Origin: Planctomycetota bacterium
Lineage (GTDB): Bacteria > Planctomycetota > Phycisphaerae > Sedimentisphaerales > Anaerobacaceae
DNA: 6,023 bases
Direction of reading: 5' to 3'
Assembly (NCBI GenBank): GCA_023135255.1
Contig: JAGLTN010000562.1
Coordinates: 1 to 6,023 of the forward strand
The notes below the pieces were generated by a model. That model was not told the DNA's origin, made no database searches, and saw only the letters and a list, made by a program, of their open reading frames with translations. Below are positions 1 to 5,926 of this stretch, piece by piece. The number at the start of each line of letters is the position of its first letter. Position 1 is the first letter of the stretch. Position numbers and translations under genes: made by a program.

Positions 1-89
1 AATCAGAAGAAGAAAAAGTTCCCGAAATATTGCTGTCAGCAAGTCAATTCGGCAAAATTAACCCAAAAACAGGAAAACCAGCGAGATAA
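1..89 (+). CDS. C-terminal end of an unidentified protein (partial, begins before the window)
   Basis: The frame starting at base 3 is open from the window edge to a TAA at 87-89 and gives 28 residues: an acidic stretch (SEEEKVPE), then a hydrophobic and polar run, ending in GKINPKTGKPAR. The composition looks like an ordinary protein tail. The competing frame from base 1 is open to about 135 but reads as Lys/Gln/Asn-rich low-complexity sequence, as expected of AT-rich non-coding DNA. No motif identifies the family. The gene converges on the minus-strand run ending at 230, with 140 bp between the two stops. Function cannot be assigned from this fragment. Confidence 0.45.
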   Translation, partial: SEEEKVPEILLSASQFGKINPKTGKPAR

Positions 90-117
90 AAAATCCGGTA
101 GAAAATCTATTTATGAA

Positions 118-142
118 TATTTTTTTGAAAATTAAAAAAATA
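118..142. repeat. A/T-only inverted repeat in the convergent gap, possible weak bidirectional terminator
   Basis: The arms TATTTTTTT (118-126) and AAAAAAATA (134-142) are perfectly complementary over 9 bp around a 7-nt loop. The repeat lies between the convergent stops at 89 and 230, where a shared terminator would be expected. The stem has no G or C, and the T-run forms the 5' arm instead of following the hairpin on either strand, so it is not a canonical intrinsic terminator. It may simply reflect AT-rich spacer DNA. No better terminator candidate is visible in 90-229. Confidence 0.2.
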
Positions 143-229
143 ACAGAATTGCTGAACGTCCGATTTTTATTATTTTATCTGACCATAAGGCCGGTGATTG
201 CCGATTGCTGAAAAATACTTAGAATAGAC

Positions 230-1477
230 TTATCTGCGGGATTTGTTCCTGATGTTTTCGATACGCTTGCGAGACCGGCTTCTGCGGATGTCCTGCTGAA
301 CCTTTGCCAGCTTTTTATCAAGTGCGCTTAATTTCCCCTTATCTTCAGGACTGATTTCTGTCGTCTTAAGCTTTGAAATAGCTCTTCTGAGATACTCGGC
401 GTCCTGTTGAACACTTTTCTCAATATTCTCCACCTCTGCACTATTCTTATTAGACTTGATCTGCTCAAGTTTTTCTGACAATTCATCCATAAGTCCTGAT
501 GCTTCTTCTACAGTCTGAACATCAGAGGTTTCATCTTGAGGCTTTTCAACTTTCCGCCTTTTATCAACTTCAGCTTTTGCAGAGGGCTTTTTTGCACCTG
601 GAGTATCGGAAGAATCAGCTCCATCGCCGGGGGCTTTAAACATCTGACCAGCCTGTTCCAAAAGCTGCTTCGACATCAACTCTTGTTGCTTAATTGCATC
701 TTCATCTTTTCCACCGGAAGAATCAGCACCCTCGGAGGCCTTAAACATCTGTCCAACCTGATCCAAAAGTTGCTCCATCATCAACTCCTGCTGCTTAACT
801 TCCTCTTCTGACAATTCCGGACGTGCTTTTAACCTATTGGTAGCTGATGATTCAACGCCCCTTGAAGTTTTTGATTTCAAATCAGAAGGCGCCGATAACA
901 TCGATTCGATCTGACCTGACAATTCTTTCATATCAGGCTGCTTACCCTTTAGAAGGCTCATTTTAACCGGCTTATCAACTGTCATTTCCGATGTGTTTTT
1001 CCCATCACGAATCACAATCGTACCACCTGGTTTGACCTCTTCTATTACCAGATGTCCGACTTTTTCTCCCTGTCTGATCCACCTTAACCCTTTGCCTGCA
1101 ATATCCAACAATGCCAAAGACATCGAAGGATCAGACTCAGCGTAGCTTGTTCCGACAATTTTAAATTTGGCTGAAACATTCGTAGGTTTTTTGACTATAG
1201 ATTTGGTTCTCTTATCGATCTTAGGCGGACGCTTTTTCACCTTTTGAGGCGGATTAAGATACAATGCGAACGATTTTGCCTCTTTTACCAGCGGAGATTC
1301 CTTATCTTTCGACTTTTTCGTCCGCTTGCCCTGAGTTTTCTTGAATTTCTCTACTACGCTCGGAGAATCCAGAAGCTTCCTTATATTCTTATCCCTTTTG
1401 GAAGCATAAGCATCGCTGCAGTTCCACGAAACCGCTGTTACAACAACAGACAATATTATTCCACGTAATATTCGCAT
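230..1477 (-). CDS. Exported Lys-rich protein with GspC/PilP-like domain, 35-aa tandem repeat and C-terminal coiled coil
   Basis: This is a 415-residue protein of unknown function. Residues 1-25 look like a Sec signal peptide (hydrophobic 7-17, cleavage expected after AYA at 23-25). Residues 27-100 are very Lys-rich and include a Pro-containing segment (LYLNPPQKVKKRPPK). Residues about 104-177 (KFKIVGTSY, LALLDIAG, WIRQGEKVGHLVIEEV, GGTIVIRDG) have the small beta-domain pattern of the periplasmic HR region of type II secretion GspC and type IV pilus PilP, which link inner-membrane assemblies to the secretin. This is a pattern match by eye. Residues 228-291 hold a duplicated KQQELM...GQMFKA unit, and 322-400 are Glu/Lys/Leu-rich and probably coiled coil. 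The C-terminus is strongly basic (RRSRSRKRIENIRNKSRR). The ATG at 1477 lies 2 nt after the upstream cytochrome stop, and the RBS is a weak AGAAGAA inside the end of that gene, so translational coupling is likely. No secretin or pilus gene is visible nearby, so a role as an envelope adaptor or scaffold is inference only. Confidence 0.85.
   Translation of the reverse strand: MRILRGIILSVVVTAVSWNCSDAYASKRDKNIRKLLDSPSVVEKFKKTQGKRTKKSKDKESPLVKEAKSFALYLNPPQKVKKRPPKIDKRTKSIVKKPTNVSAKFKIVGTSYAESDPSMSLALLDIAGKGLRWIRQGEKVGHLVIEEVKPGGTIVIRDGKNTSEMTVDKPVKMSLLKGKQPDMKELSGQIESMLSAPSDLKSKTSRGVESSATNRLKARPELSEEEVKQQELMMEQLLDQVGQMFKASEGADSSGGKDEDAIKQQELMSKQLLEQAGQMFKAPGDGADSSDTPGAKKPSAKAEVDKRRKVEKPQDETSDVQTVEEASGLMDELSEKLEQIKSNKNSAEVENIEKSVQQDAEYLRRAISKLKTTEISPEDKGKLSALDKKLAKVQQDIRRSRSRKRIENIRNKSRR
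605..796 (-). repeat. In-frame tandem duplication of a 35-residue unit within the secreted protein gene
   Basis: Two adjacent copies encode residues 228-262 and 263-291. Both read KQQELM, then a Leu/Gln-rich helix, then GQMFKA and a GADSS linker. The DNA is also visibly similar: the catctg element recurs at 641 and 746, a 105-nt period, and ggaagaatcagc recurs at 608 and 716. The 108-nt offset of the second pair reflects a one-codon indel (APGDGADSS against ASEGADSS). Many differences fall at third positions. This points to a duplication under protein-level selection that is neither brand new nor ancient. The segment at residues 184-200 (ELSGQIESMLSAPSD) may be a decayed third copy. Confidence 0.85.
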
Positions 1478-1479
1478 AT

Positions 1480-2814
1480 CTATTCTTCTGTTTCTTTAGG
1501 CTCTTCTTTTACTTTGACATCTTCAGCCGGCTTTTGTTCCTGCCAATGTTCAATTTTCTCAAAATATTCTTTTTCATTGTCTGCATAATCCGTGCTGTGC
1601 TCAGGAGTATGACATTCAGTGCACGCCAACTGGGGCATTGTCGTTTTTTCATAACCTTCGCTCACCACATGCTCAGAACCAGGCCCATGACAAGTTTCAC
1701 AGCCCACATCTCTCAAATGCGGGGTTCGGTCTTCTGTCGTAAAACCCATGTCGTAATCAAAACCAACCACATGACAACCCACACATTCCGGGTCATACTG
1801 AGAGCCGACTTTTTCCAAAGTTGAATAAGCCCATGAATGCCTTTTCTGGCTCCATTTTTCATATTCATACTCATGGCAAGATTTACAGCTATCAGAACCG
1901 AGATATATCAAATTTTCTTCCATTTTAAAGCGGGGATGTTTTTCAATAAGCCCCACCTCAGCAACAAGCTGCTGATAAACTTTATACAGCTCAACCAATG
2001 AAGGATTCTGTTCAATATCTTCAGTTAAAGGCACAGATGAAAACTTCAGCTGCGGCCTTTTTGTCTTCTTCGGCCAGATTATATCAACTCTCCCGATATA
2101 TTTGCCAAATCTGCCCCCGCTAATAACCAAAGCACCGGTTTTAGTGGTTTTTTGAAGTGCCGGTTCATCAGAGCTGGGAGGTATTATCAGACAGTCAACA
2201 ACCTTCATATCAACCTTACCTGCTGTTTTTCCATCGCCGGTAACTATAAGAATATTGATAGAATCACCGCTTTTTTTGCTGTTGAAAAGGCCTTTAACCT
2301 GTTTTTGTGAATCTTTATTTGAATCGATACCTGCCAAATTTATATTAAATATCCTGCCATTTTTAAGGGTTATTTTCTTAGTAAAACTCCTCGCAAAAGA
2401 AGATTCTTTGCTGCCATCCGAAGTAACAATCTTAAAAGACTGGCCGTTACCGTCCGATAATCCGAGGTTAGATGCAATCTCAACATCGCTTTTTGTAAGA
2501 TTAATCACATCATAGGCTAAAATACCAAAAGCCTCTATCATGATGTTAAACTTTATCATATCCTGCTCGCCGTCACCTTCGACAAACGAACCGGTATCAA
2601 TTACTAACCTTCGGGAATCGTTGACCTGGTCGAAAACAGCACTGCGTCGGTCAATACCACCAAGTTGCCCCCCACTGCAACCACAAGGCTTAAGTTCACC
2701 TCTGTCGTTGCCGGTAAAAAAAATGGCTGCGGTATCATCAGGGCACAGACCCTCAGCCGAGGCTATGCTGAACATAGCCAAAAATACAAATAGTAAATAA
2801 ATTGACCGAATCAT
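1480..2814 (-). CDS. Exported fusion: degenerate metallophosphatase (5'-nucleotidase-like) domain plus tetrahaem cytochrome c554-type domain
   Basis: This 444-residue protein has a Sec signal peptide at 1-20 (cleavage after ASA), so it acts outside the cytoplasmic membrane, as covalent c-haem attachment requires. Residues about 28-265 follow the 5'-nucleotidase/metallophosphatase layout: FFTGNDRGEL at 32-41, GGIDRR at 52-57, VIDTGSF at 71-77, YDVINLTKSD at 101-110. The expected ligands are replaced: N36 and R38 stand in for the D-x-H pair, S76 for the Asp of GD, and K108/S109 for the Asn-His of GNHE. Phosphatase activity is therefore unlikely. A Cys-Gly-Cys motif sits at 44-46. Residues 305-425 are a cytochrome c554-like domain with four CxxCH haem sites (310-314, 344-348, 372-376, 398-402), the typical W-x-x-x-RHSWAY segment (321-330) and GPGSEH (377-382). 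The last 20 residues are an acidic Glu/Lys tail. The likely role is periplasmic electron transfer with unknown partners. The ATG at 2814 has only a weak GGAA upstream. The gene lies between a DUF1573 lipoprotein gene and the GspC/PilP-like gene on the same strand. Confidence 0.9.
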   Translation of the reverse strand: MIRSIYLLFVFLAMFSIASAEGLCPDDTAAIFFTGNDRGELKPCGCSGGQLGGIDRRSAVFDQVNDSRRLVIDTGSFVEGDGEQDMIKFNIMIEAFGILAYDVINLTKSDVEIASNLGLSDGNGQSFKIVTSDGSKESSFARSFTKKITLKNGRIFNINLAGIDSNKDSQKQVKGLFNSKKSGDSINILIVTGDGKTAGKVDMKVVDCLIIPPSSDEPALQKTTKTGALVISGGRFGKYIGRVDIIWPKKTKRPQLKFSSVPLTEDIEQNPSLVELYKVYQQLVAEVGLIEKHPRFKMEENLIYLGSDSCKSCHEYEYEKWSQKRHSWAYSTLEKVGSQYDPECVGCHVVGFDYDMGFTTEDRTPHLRDVGCETCHGPGSEHVVSEGYEKTTMPQLACTECHTPEHSTDYADNEKEYFEKIEHWQEQKPAEDVKVKEEPKETEE

Positions 2815-2858
2815 AGTATTATACTAATTCCAGTTGAATTTTTCAGTTTATCCGCGGG

Positions 2859-2880
2859 TATCCCGATATACATCGGGATA
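2859..2880. repeat. Perfect 9-bp inverted repeat (hairpin) between the lipoprotein and cytochrome genes
   Basis: The arms TATCCCGAT (2859-2867) and ATCGGGATA (2872-2880) pair perfectly around a 4-nt loop (ATAC). On the minus strand the hairpin would form in RNA about 35 nt after the lipoprotein stop and about 45 nt before the cytochrome start. No T-run follows on either strand, so it does not look like an intrinsic terminator. An RNA processing or stability element, a protein operator, or one copy of a dispersed intergenic palindrome are all possible. A self-complementary CCGCGG (2852-2857) lies immediately to its left. Confidence 0.7.
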
Positions 2881-2915
2881 TTATCCTGAAAGGTATTATG
2901 AGCTTACCTGCCCGA

Positions 2916-4001
2916 TTATTTTGCCTTTTTCTTTGCGTAAAAACCACGACATACAACAGTTAACCTTCCGCCATCTTTGATATCGATTGATAAAACATCT
3001 TTGAAGAAATTCTTATTATTTTCAATCTCTGGTGGATTGATCTGAATTTCAATTATATATCTCTTACCATCTTTCTGCTGGCTCAATACCTCAATGAGGC
3101 CTTTTTCTGATTTTACTGATTCAACCTCAAAATCATCCTTGTAATTACTGAGAATATAAATCTTCCTTTTTATCGGAACATCAGGCTCTGAGTTAAAAGC
3201 AATGATTGACGGCGGTGTACTTTTAAATCTCTGCAATGCTTCAAAGCTTATCGTCTTGCTGCGACACTGTGGATGCGTCAGGCTGATATCTATTCTGCCG
3301 TTAAGGCCTCTCTTGAGCTTCTCAACATCAACCTTTGGTTTCAATACAAACTTCGTAGCTTTAACAGATGGATCAAAATCAGCTGTAATACAATCAGCGG
3401 TTGATTTAATTCGCTTTATAGAAAACTCCTTACCATCAAGGCTTTCAATTACAATATCAGGACAGCCGGCATTTTCTTCTTTCAAAGAAAGATTCAATCT
3501 GTGAGGGGTATGCTTAACCTTTTCGACTATTTCTGCTTTTAATGTAAGTTGGATCTTCCCATCATCTTTATCATTAGTATAAACATACAGACGACGTGTC
3601 ACCATCCCTGCCTTGCTTCCGGAATTATATCTTACTTTCAACTCTCCACTTTCACCCGGAGCATATTCTTTCTTCTCAAGGGTGAACGGTGTACAACCAC
3701 AGGTTTTCGTCACTTTGGTTATCTTAAGAGCTTCATCTCCAATATTGGAAAACTTAAAGCCATAAACACTCTTGGAACTGGGACCAACTTTTCCAAAATC
3801 ATGCATCGAACCTTCAAATTCAATTTGAGGCCCTGAGCCAGTTACTTTAATTTCAGCTGTCTTTTTCACAGCTTCTTTTTCTTTTGAATCTTCAATCTTT
3901 AAAGGCTGTTTTTTTTCTTTTGCCTGCTGCTCGCAACCAACCTGCGAAAACATCAAAAAGCCAAAGACACTTATGACCAAAATAATAAAACTACGTCTCA
4001 T
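2916..4001 (-). CDS. DUF1573-domain lipoprotein with extra Ig-like C-terminal regions
   Basis: The N-terminus (MRRSFIILVISVFGFLMFSQVGC) is a lipoprotein-type signal. The candidate lipidated Cys follows QVG, so the lipobox is imperfect at -3, and it is followed by a charged linker. Numbering from the longer ATG at 4007 (363 aa), residues about 62-160 are a clear DUF1573 domain: HDFGKV (69-74), FKFSNIGDEALKI (84-96), KTCGCTPF (101-108), PGESGELKVRY (117-127) and YVYTND (141-146). DUF1573 is an Ig-like beta-sandwich found in many exported proteins of Bacteroidetes and planctomycetes, with no settled biochemical role. The CGC motif is family-typical. Residues 165-260 and 262-356 look like two further beta-rich domains, with scattered Cys at 182, 206, 248 and 353. 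A GGAG at 4013-4010 is 8 nt from the ATG at 4001 but only 2 nt from the ATG at 4007, so 4001 is preferred (361 aa). This is the first gene of the minus-strand run. Confidence 0.9.
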   Translation of the reverse strand: MRRSFIILVISVFGFLMFSQVGCEQQAKEKKQPLKIEDSKEKEAVKKTAEIKVTGSGPQIEFEGSMHDFGKVGPSSKSVYGFKFSNIGDEALKITKVTKTCGCTPFTLEKKEYAPGESGELKVRYNSGSKAGMVTRRLYVYTNDKDDGKIQLTLKAEIVEKVKHTPHRLNLSLKEENAGCPDIVIESLDGKEFSIKRIKSTADCITADFDPSVKATKFVLKPKVDVEKLKRGLNGRIDISLTHPQCRSKTISFEALQRFKSTPPSIIAFNSEPDVPIKRKIYILSNYKDDFEVESVKSEKGLIEVLSQQKDGKRYIIEIQINPPEIENNKNFFKDVLSIDIKDGGRLTVVCRGFYAKKKAK

Positions 4002-4009
4002 AATCATTT

Positions 4010-4013
4010 CTCC
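4010..4013 (-). promoter_or_regulatory. Ribosome binding site deciding the start of the DUF1573 gene
   Basis: The minus strand reads GGAGAA directly before the first of two in-frame ATG codons two codons apart (4007 and 4001). Normal Shine-Dalgarno spacing is met only for the ATG at 4001. The site overlaps one end of a TTTAACTGG word at 4020-4012 that recurs near other gene starts in this window. Confidence 0.65.
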
Positions 4014-4040
4014 AGTTAAACTTATATATAACTTTAATCT

Positions 4041-4067
4041 CGTTAAAAACAGCGTTTAAGTTTAACG
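4041..4067. promoter_or_regulatory. Inverted repeat in the divergent intergenic region, possible operator
   Basis: CGTTAAA (4041-4047) and TTTAACG (4061-4067) are perfect reverse complements separated by 13 nt, with centres 20 bp (two helical turns) apart. This is the usual geometry for a dimeric regulator. The site lies 40-66 bp upstream of the lipoprotein start, just before an AT-rich TATATA stretch (4024-4029) that could be the -10 of a minus-strand promoter. No good -35 match is visible. The arms are AT-rich, so chance is not excluded. Confidence 0.35.
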
Positions 4068-4115
4068 AAAAGGATGTTTTCAAGCAAGATTTTTTCTTTC
4101 CACAATCATTCAATA

Positions 4116-4134
4116 GTAACAATACGTAACAATA
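4116..4134. repeat. Tandem direct repeat GTAACAATA with a 10-bp period
   Basis: GTAACAATA occurs at 4116-4124 and 4126-4134, one base apart, so the period is 10 bp or about one turn of the helix. A partial copy (CAATA) precedes it at 4111-4115. The repeats lie in the middle of the divergent region, about 115-140 bp from either start codon. Same-face spacing fits cooperative binding of a regulator, but the repeats are short and no regulator gene is present here. Confidence 0.4.
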
Positions 4135-4206
4135 GCGACAGAGGTTGGCATTTTTTAGATGGTTAAACTGGCAAAATATGGCTTTATAGCCGATATACCA
4201 TACATT

Positions 4207-4228
4207 AACATCCCACTAGGGATATGTT
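4207..4228. promoter_or_regulatory. Bulged hairpin upstream of the glycosyltransferase start
   Basis: AACATCCC (4207-4214) pairs with GGGAT (4219-4223) and, after a 2-nt bulge (4224-4225), with GTT (4226-4228), closing a 4-nt ACTA loop. The stem is 8 bp in all. It lies 24 nt before the ATG at 4253, where it would be in the 5' leader if transcription starts upstream. It matches no riboswitch consensus I know. A smaller 4-bp stem (GGCT/AGCC, 4180-4191) precedes it. Confidence 0.3.
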
Positions 4229-4252
4229 TAACTGGTTTATTGATGGGCTGTT

Positions 4253-5908
4253 ATGAAAAAAACGAGACATATAAATAAAATAAAAAAAAATATACCCAAA
4301 CCGGTAAAAATACCATCAGACAATAAAATTTTGAACTGGAAGTATTGGGCCATCGCAATACTTGCGTTTTTATGCCTTTGTATAGTTTCGATGAGGCTAT
4401 ACACCTACAATGAGCCTTTTGAAAGAGACATTACCAGCCATGCGGTGATCGCCCATGAAATGCTCAATGGTAAGCCTTTATACTCGGACCTGTGGGACAG
4501 CAAACCTCCTGCTATATTTGTCACATACGCAATAGCGGAAATCCTATTCGGCTACGGGCCTTTACAAGTCTTCTTCATAGGAATAATTTCAGCTATCGTA
4601 ACTATGATAGGCATATACCATGCCGGCAAAAAAATATCCTCCGCCGCTGGTGGGCTATGGGCAGCTGCATTGTGGGCCTTTATCTGCAGCGACCTGTGGC
4701 TTTGGGCAAACCAACCTAACATCGAAGTCGGAATAAACGCATGCCTGGTATGGGCATTTGTATTGATGTTAGGGGCAGACAGTACAAAACTTCAGCCTGG
4801 CAGATGGATATCTGTCGGCTTACTATTTGCCTGCGCAACACTTTACAAACCAGTAGCCATAGCATTTGCTATCCTACTGGCTGGAGCCTATGTAATCATA
4901 AACTTCTCCGACAAACAGAAAAGAAAAATGGCGGTTTTACATTTCTGTATTATAGGTGCAGCGGCGGCAGCTCTGTGGTTTTCAGTTTTCGGCTACTTCG
5001 CCGCTACAGGCAGATTCCAGATATTCTACGATACAATGGTGACTTATGGCCAATATTACACAAAGAGCAGAGGCGGAAGTTTAGGACAGAATGTTATTGA
5101 AGGACTAACCATAAAAAGATTATTCCCACGTGCAGTAAAAAGCACAACAGTCCTCGGCGTTGTTGCTGTAATTGGAATCATTGCCGGTCTTTGGAAAGGC
5201 TGTCGCAAGAAATGGGTACTGGTTGCTGTTATGCTCATCAGCGGACATCTTGCTGTATCTCTGCCGGGAAGATTCTATAATCACTATTATCAACTCTGGC
5301 TCATCGGATTAACCGTCGCCGCGGGTTCCGCTTTGGCAATAAAAACCGCAAAAGAAAAACAAATACCACTATGGGTCACGAACACTACAGGTTCCATCGC
5401 TTTGGCAATTTTAATAATAATGGTTTGGCCTCAATATAAACTTTCACCAGATATGTGGTCCGCAAACAAGCAAGGCCCGCAGTACATAATCACAAAACAA
5501 ATTGCGACAGAACTTGATAAATTGCTCAAAGATGATGAGACATTATATGTATGGGGCATTAACCCGTCCTTGTACTTCTGGACAAAACGTCCCGCACCCA
5601 CAGGCGTGATCTGGGCTACCGATATGATGGACAGCCCAGGAGCAAAAGCAGAAAACCCGCTGGCAAAAGCACATACAGAAAGAGCTTTGCAGGATTTGAA
5701 AAAAGCAAAGCCCGAAATAATAGCAATAAACCTGCAACATGTCCAAAGGCCTAAGGAACATCCGGTAGTGATATGGATGATGCAGAATTATGTAAAAATG
5801 CCGGGCAATGCGCAAATAGGACTACTAAACCAAAGGCCTTTCTTCTATATACTAATTCGCAAAGATGGTCAGCTTATAAAAAGACTAAATACTCAGAAAC
5901 AATCCTAA
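4253..5908 (+). CDS. GT-C fold membrane glycosyltransferase, family 39 (PMT/ArnT-like)
   Basis: This 551-residue integral membrane protein would transfer a sugar from a polyprenyl-phosphate donor to an acceptor on the outer face of the membrane, by analogy with PMT/ArnT enzymes. A basic cytoplasmic N-terminus (1-29) leads into a first transmembrane helix (about 31-48). It is followed by the family-typical loop YNEPFERDITSHAVIAHEML (52-71), in which D59 or E57 is the probable catalytic acid, then GKPLYSDLWDSKPP (73-86). Further hydrophobic helices lie at about 87-122, 130-150, 160-174, 186-216, 226-250, 299-313, 321-337, 347-363 and 376-392. RFYNHYYQL (340-348) resembles the conserved Arg/Tyr-His segment of the family. 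Residues 400-551 form a mostly soluble domain (LYVWGINPSLYFWTKRPAPTG from 431). The length is normal. Donor and acceptor are not predictable. The ATG at 4253 has no strong Shine-Dalgarno sequence (only GATGGG upstream). It is transcribed divergently from the lipoprotein run and is followed after 18 nt by another membrane protein gene. Confidence 0.88.
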   Translation: MKKTRHINKIKKNIPKPVKIPSDNKILNWKYWAIAILAFLCLCIVSMRLYTYNEPFERDITSHAVIAHEMLNGKPLYSDLWDSKPPAIFVTYAIAEILFGYGPLQVFFIGIISAIVTMIGIYHAGKKISSAAGGLWAAALWAFICSDLWLWANQPNIEVGINACLVWAFVLMLGADSTKLQPGRWISVGLLFACATLYKPVAIAFAILLAGAYVIINFSDKQKRKMAVLHFCIIGAAAAALWFSVFGYFAATGRFQIFYDTMVTYGQYYTKSRGGSLGQNVIEGLTIKRLFPRAVKSTTVLGVVAVIGIIAGLWKGCRKKWVLVAVMLISGHLAVSLPGRFYNHYYQLWLIGLTVAAGSALAIKTAKEKQIPLWVTNTTGSIALAILIIMVWPQYKLSPDMWSANKQGPQYIITKQIATELDKLLKDDETLYVWGINPSLYFWTKRPAPTGVIWATDMMDSPGAKAENPLAKAHTERALQDLKKAKPEIIAINLQHVQRPKEHPVVIWMMQNYVKMPGNAQIGLLNQRPFFYILIRKDGQLIKRLNTQKQS

Positions 5909-5926
5909 CCAGTAACAGGAAAGATT

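Noticed and set aside
1..135. Alternative coding frame from base 1 to the stop near 135
   Set aside because: It is Lys/Gln/Asn-rich and ends in an AT-rich stretch. The frame ending at 89 looks more like a protein terminus.
536..811. Plus-strand open frame of 91 codons opposite the repeat region
   Set aside because: It is antisense to a well-supported exported protein. Its internal repetition mirrors the duplication on the other strand, and it has no RBS or protein-like motif.
1534..1824. Plus-strand open frame of 96 codons opposite the haem domain
   Set aside because: The minus strand encodes four CxxCH haem motifs here, so the plus frame is a shadow.
2859..2880. Hairpin as an intrinsic terminator
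   Set aside because: Neither strand has a T-run after the stem, and the stem is only moderately GC-rich.
4169..4183. Possible sigma-54 promoter (TGGCA...GGCT)
   Set aside because: The interval between the GG and GC elements is one base short of the required spacing, and the flanking consensus is poor.
4008..4252. Riboswitch or CRISPR leader/array in the divergent region
   Set aside because: The repeats are too short and too few for an array, and no conserved riboswitch core sequence is recognisable.
4492..5100. Overlapping plus-strand frames inside the glycosyltransferase
   Set aside because: They lie in other frames of a complete membrane enzyme, lack their own RBS, and show no coherent composition.
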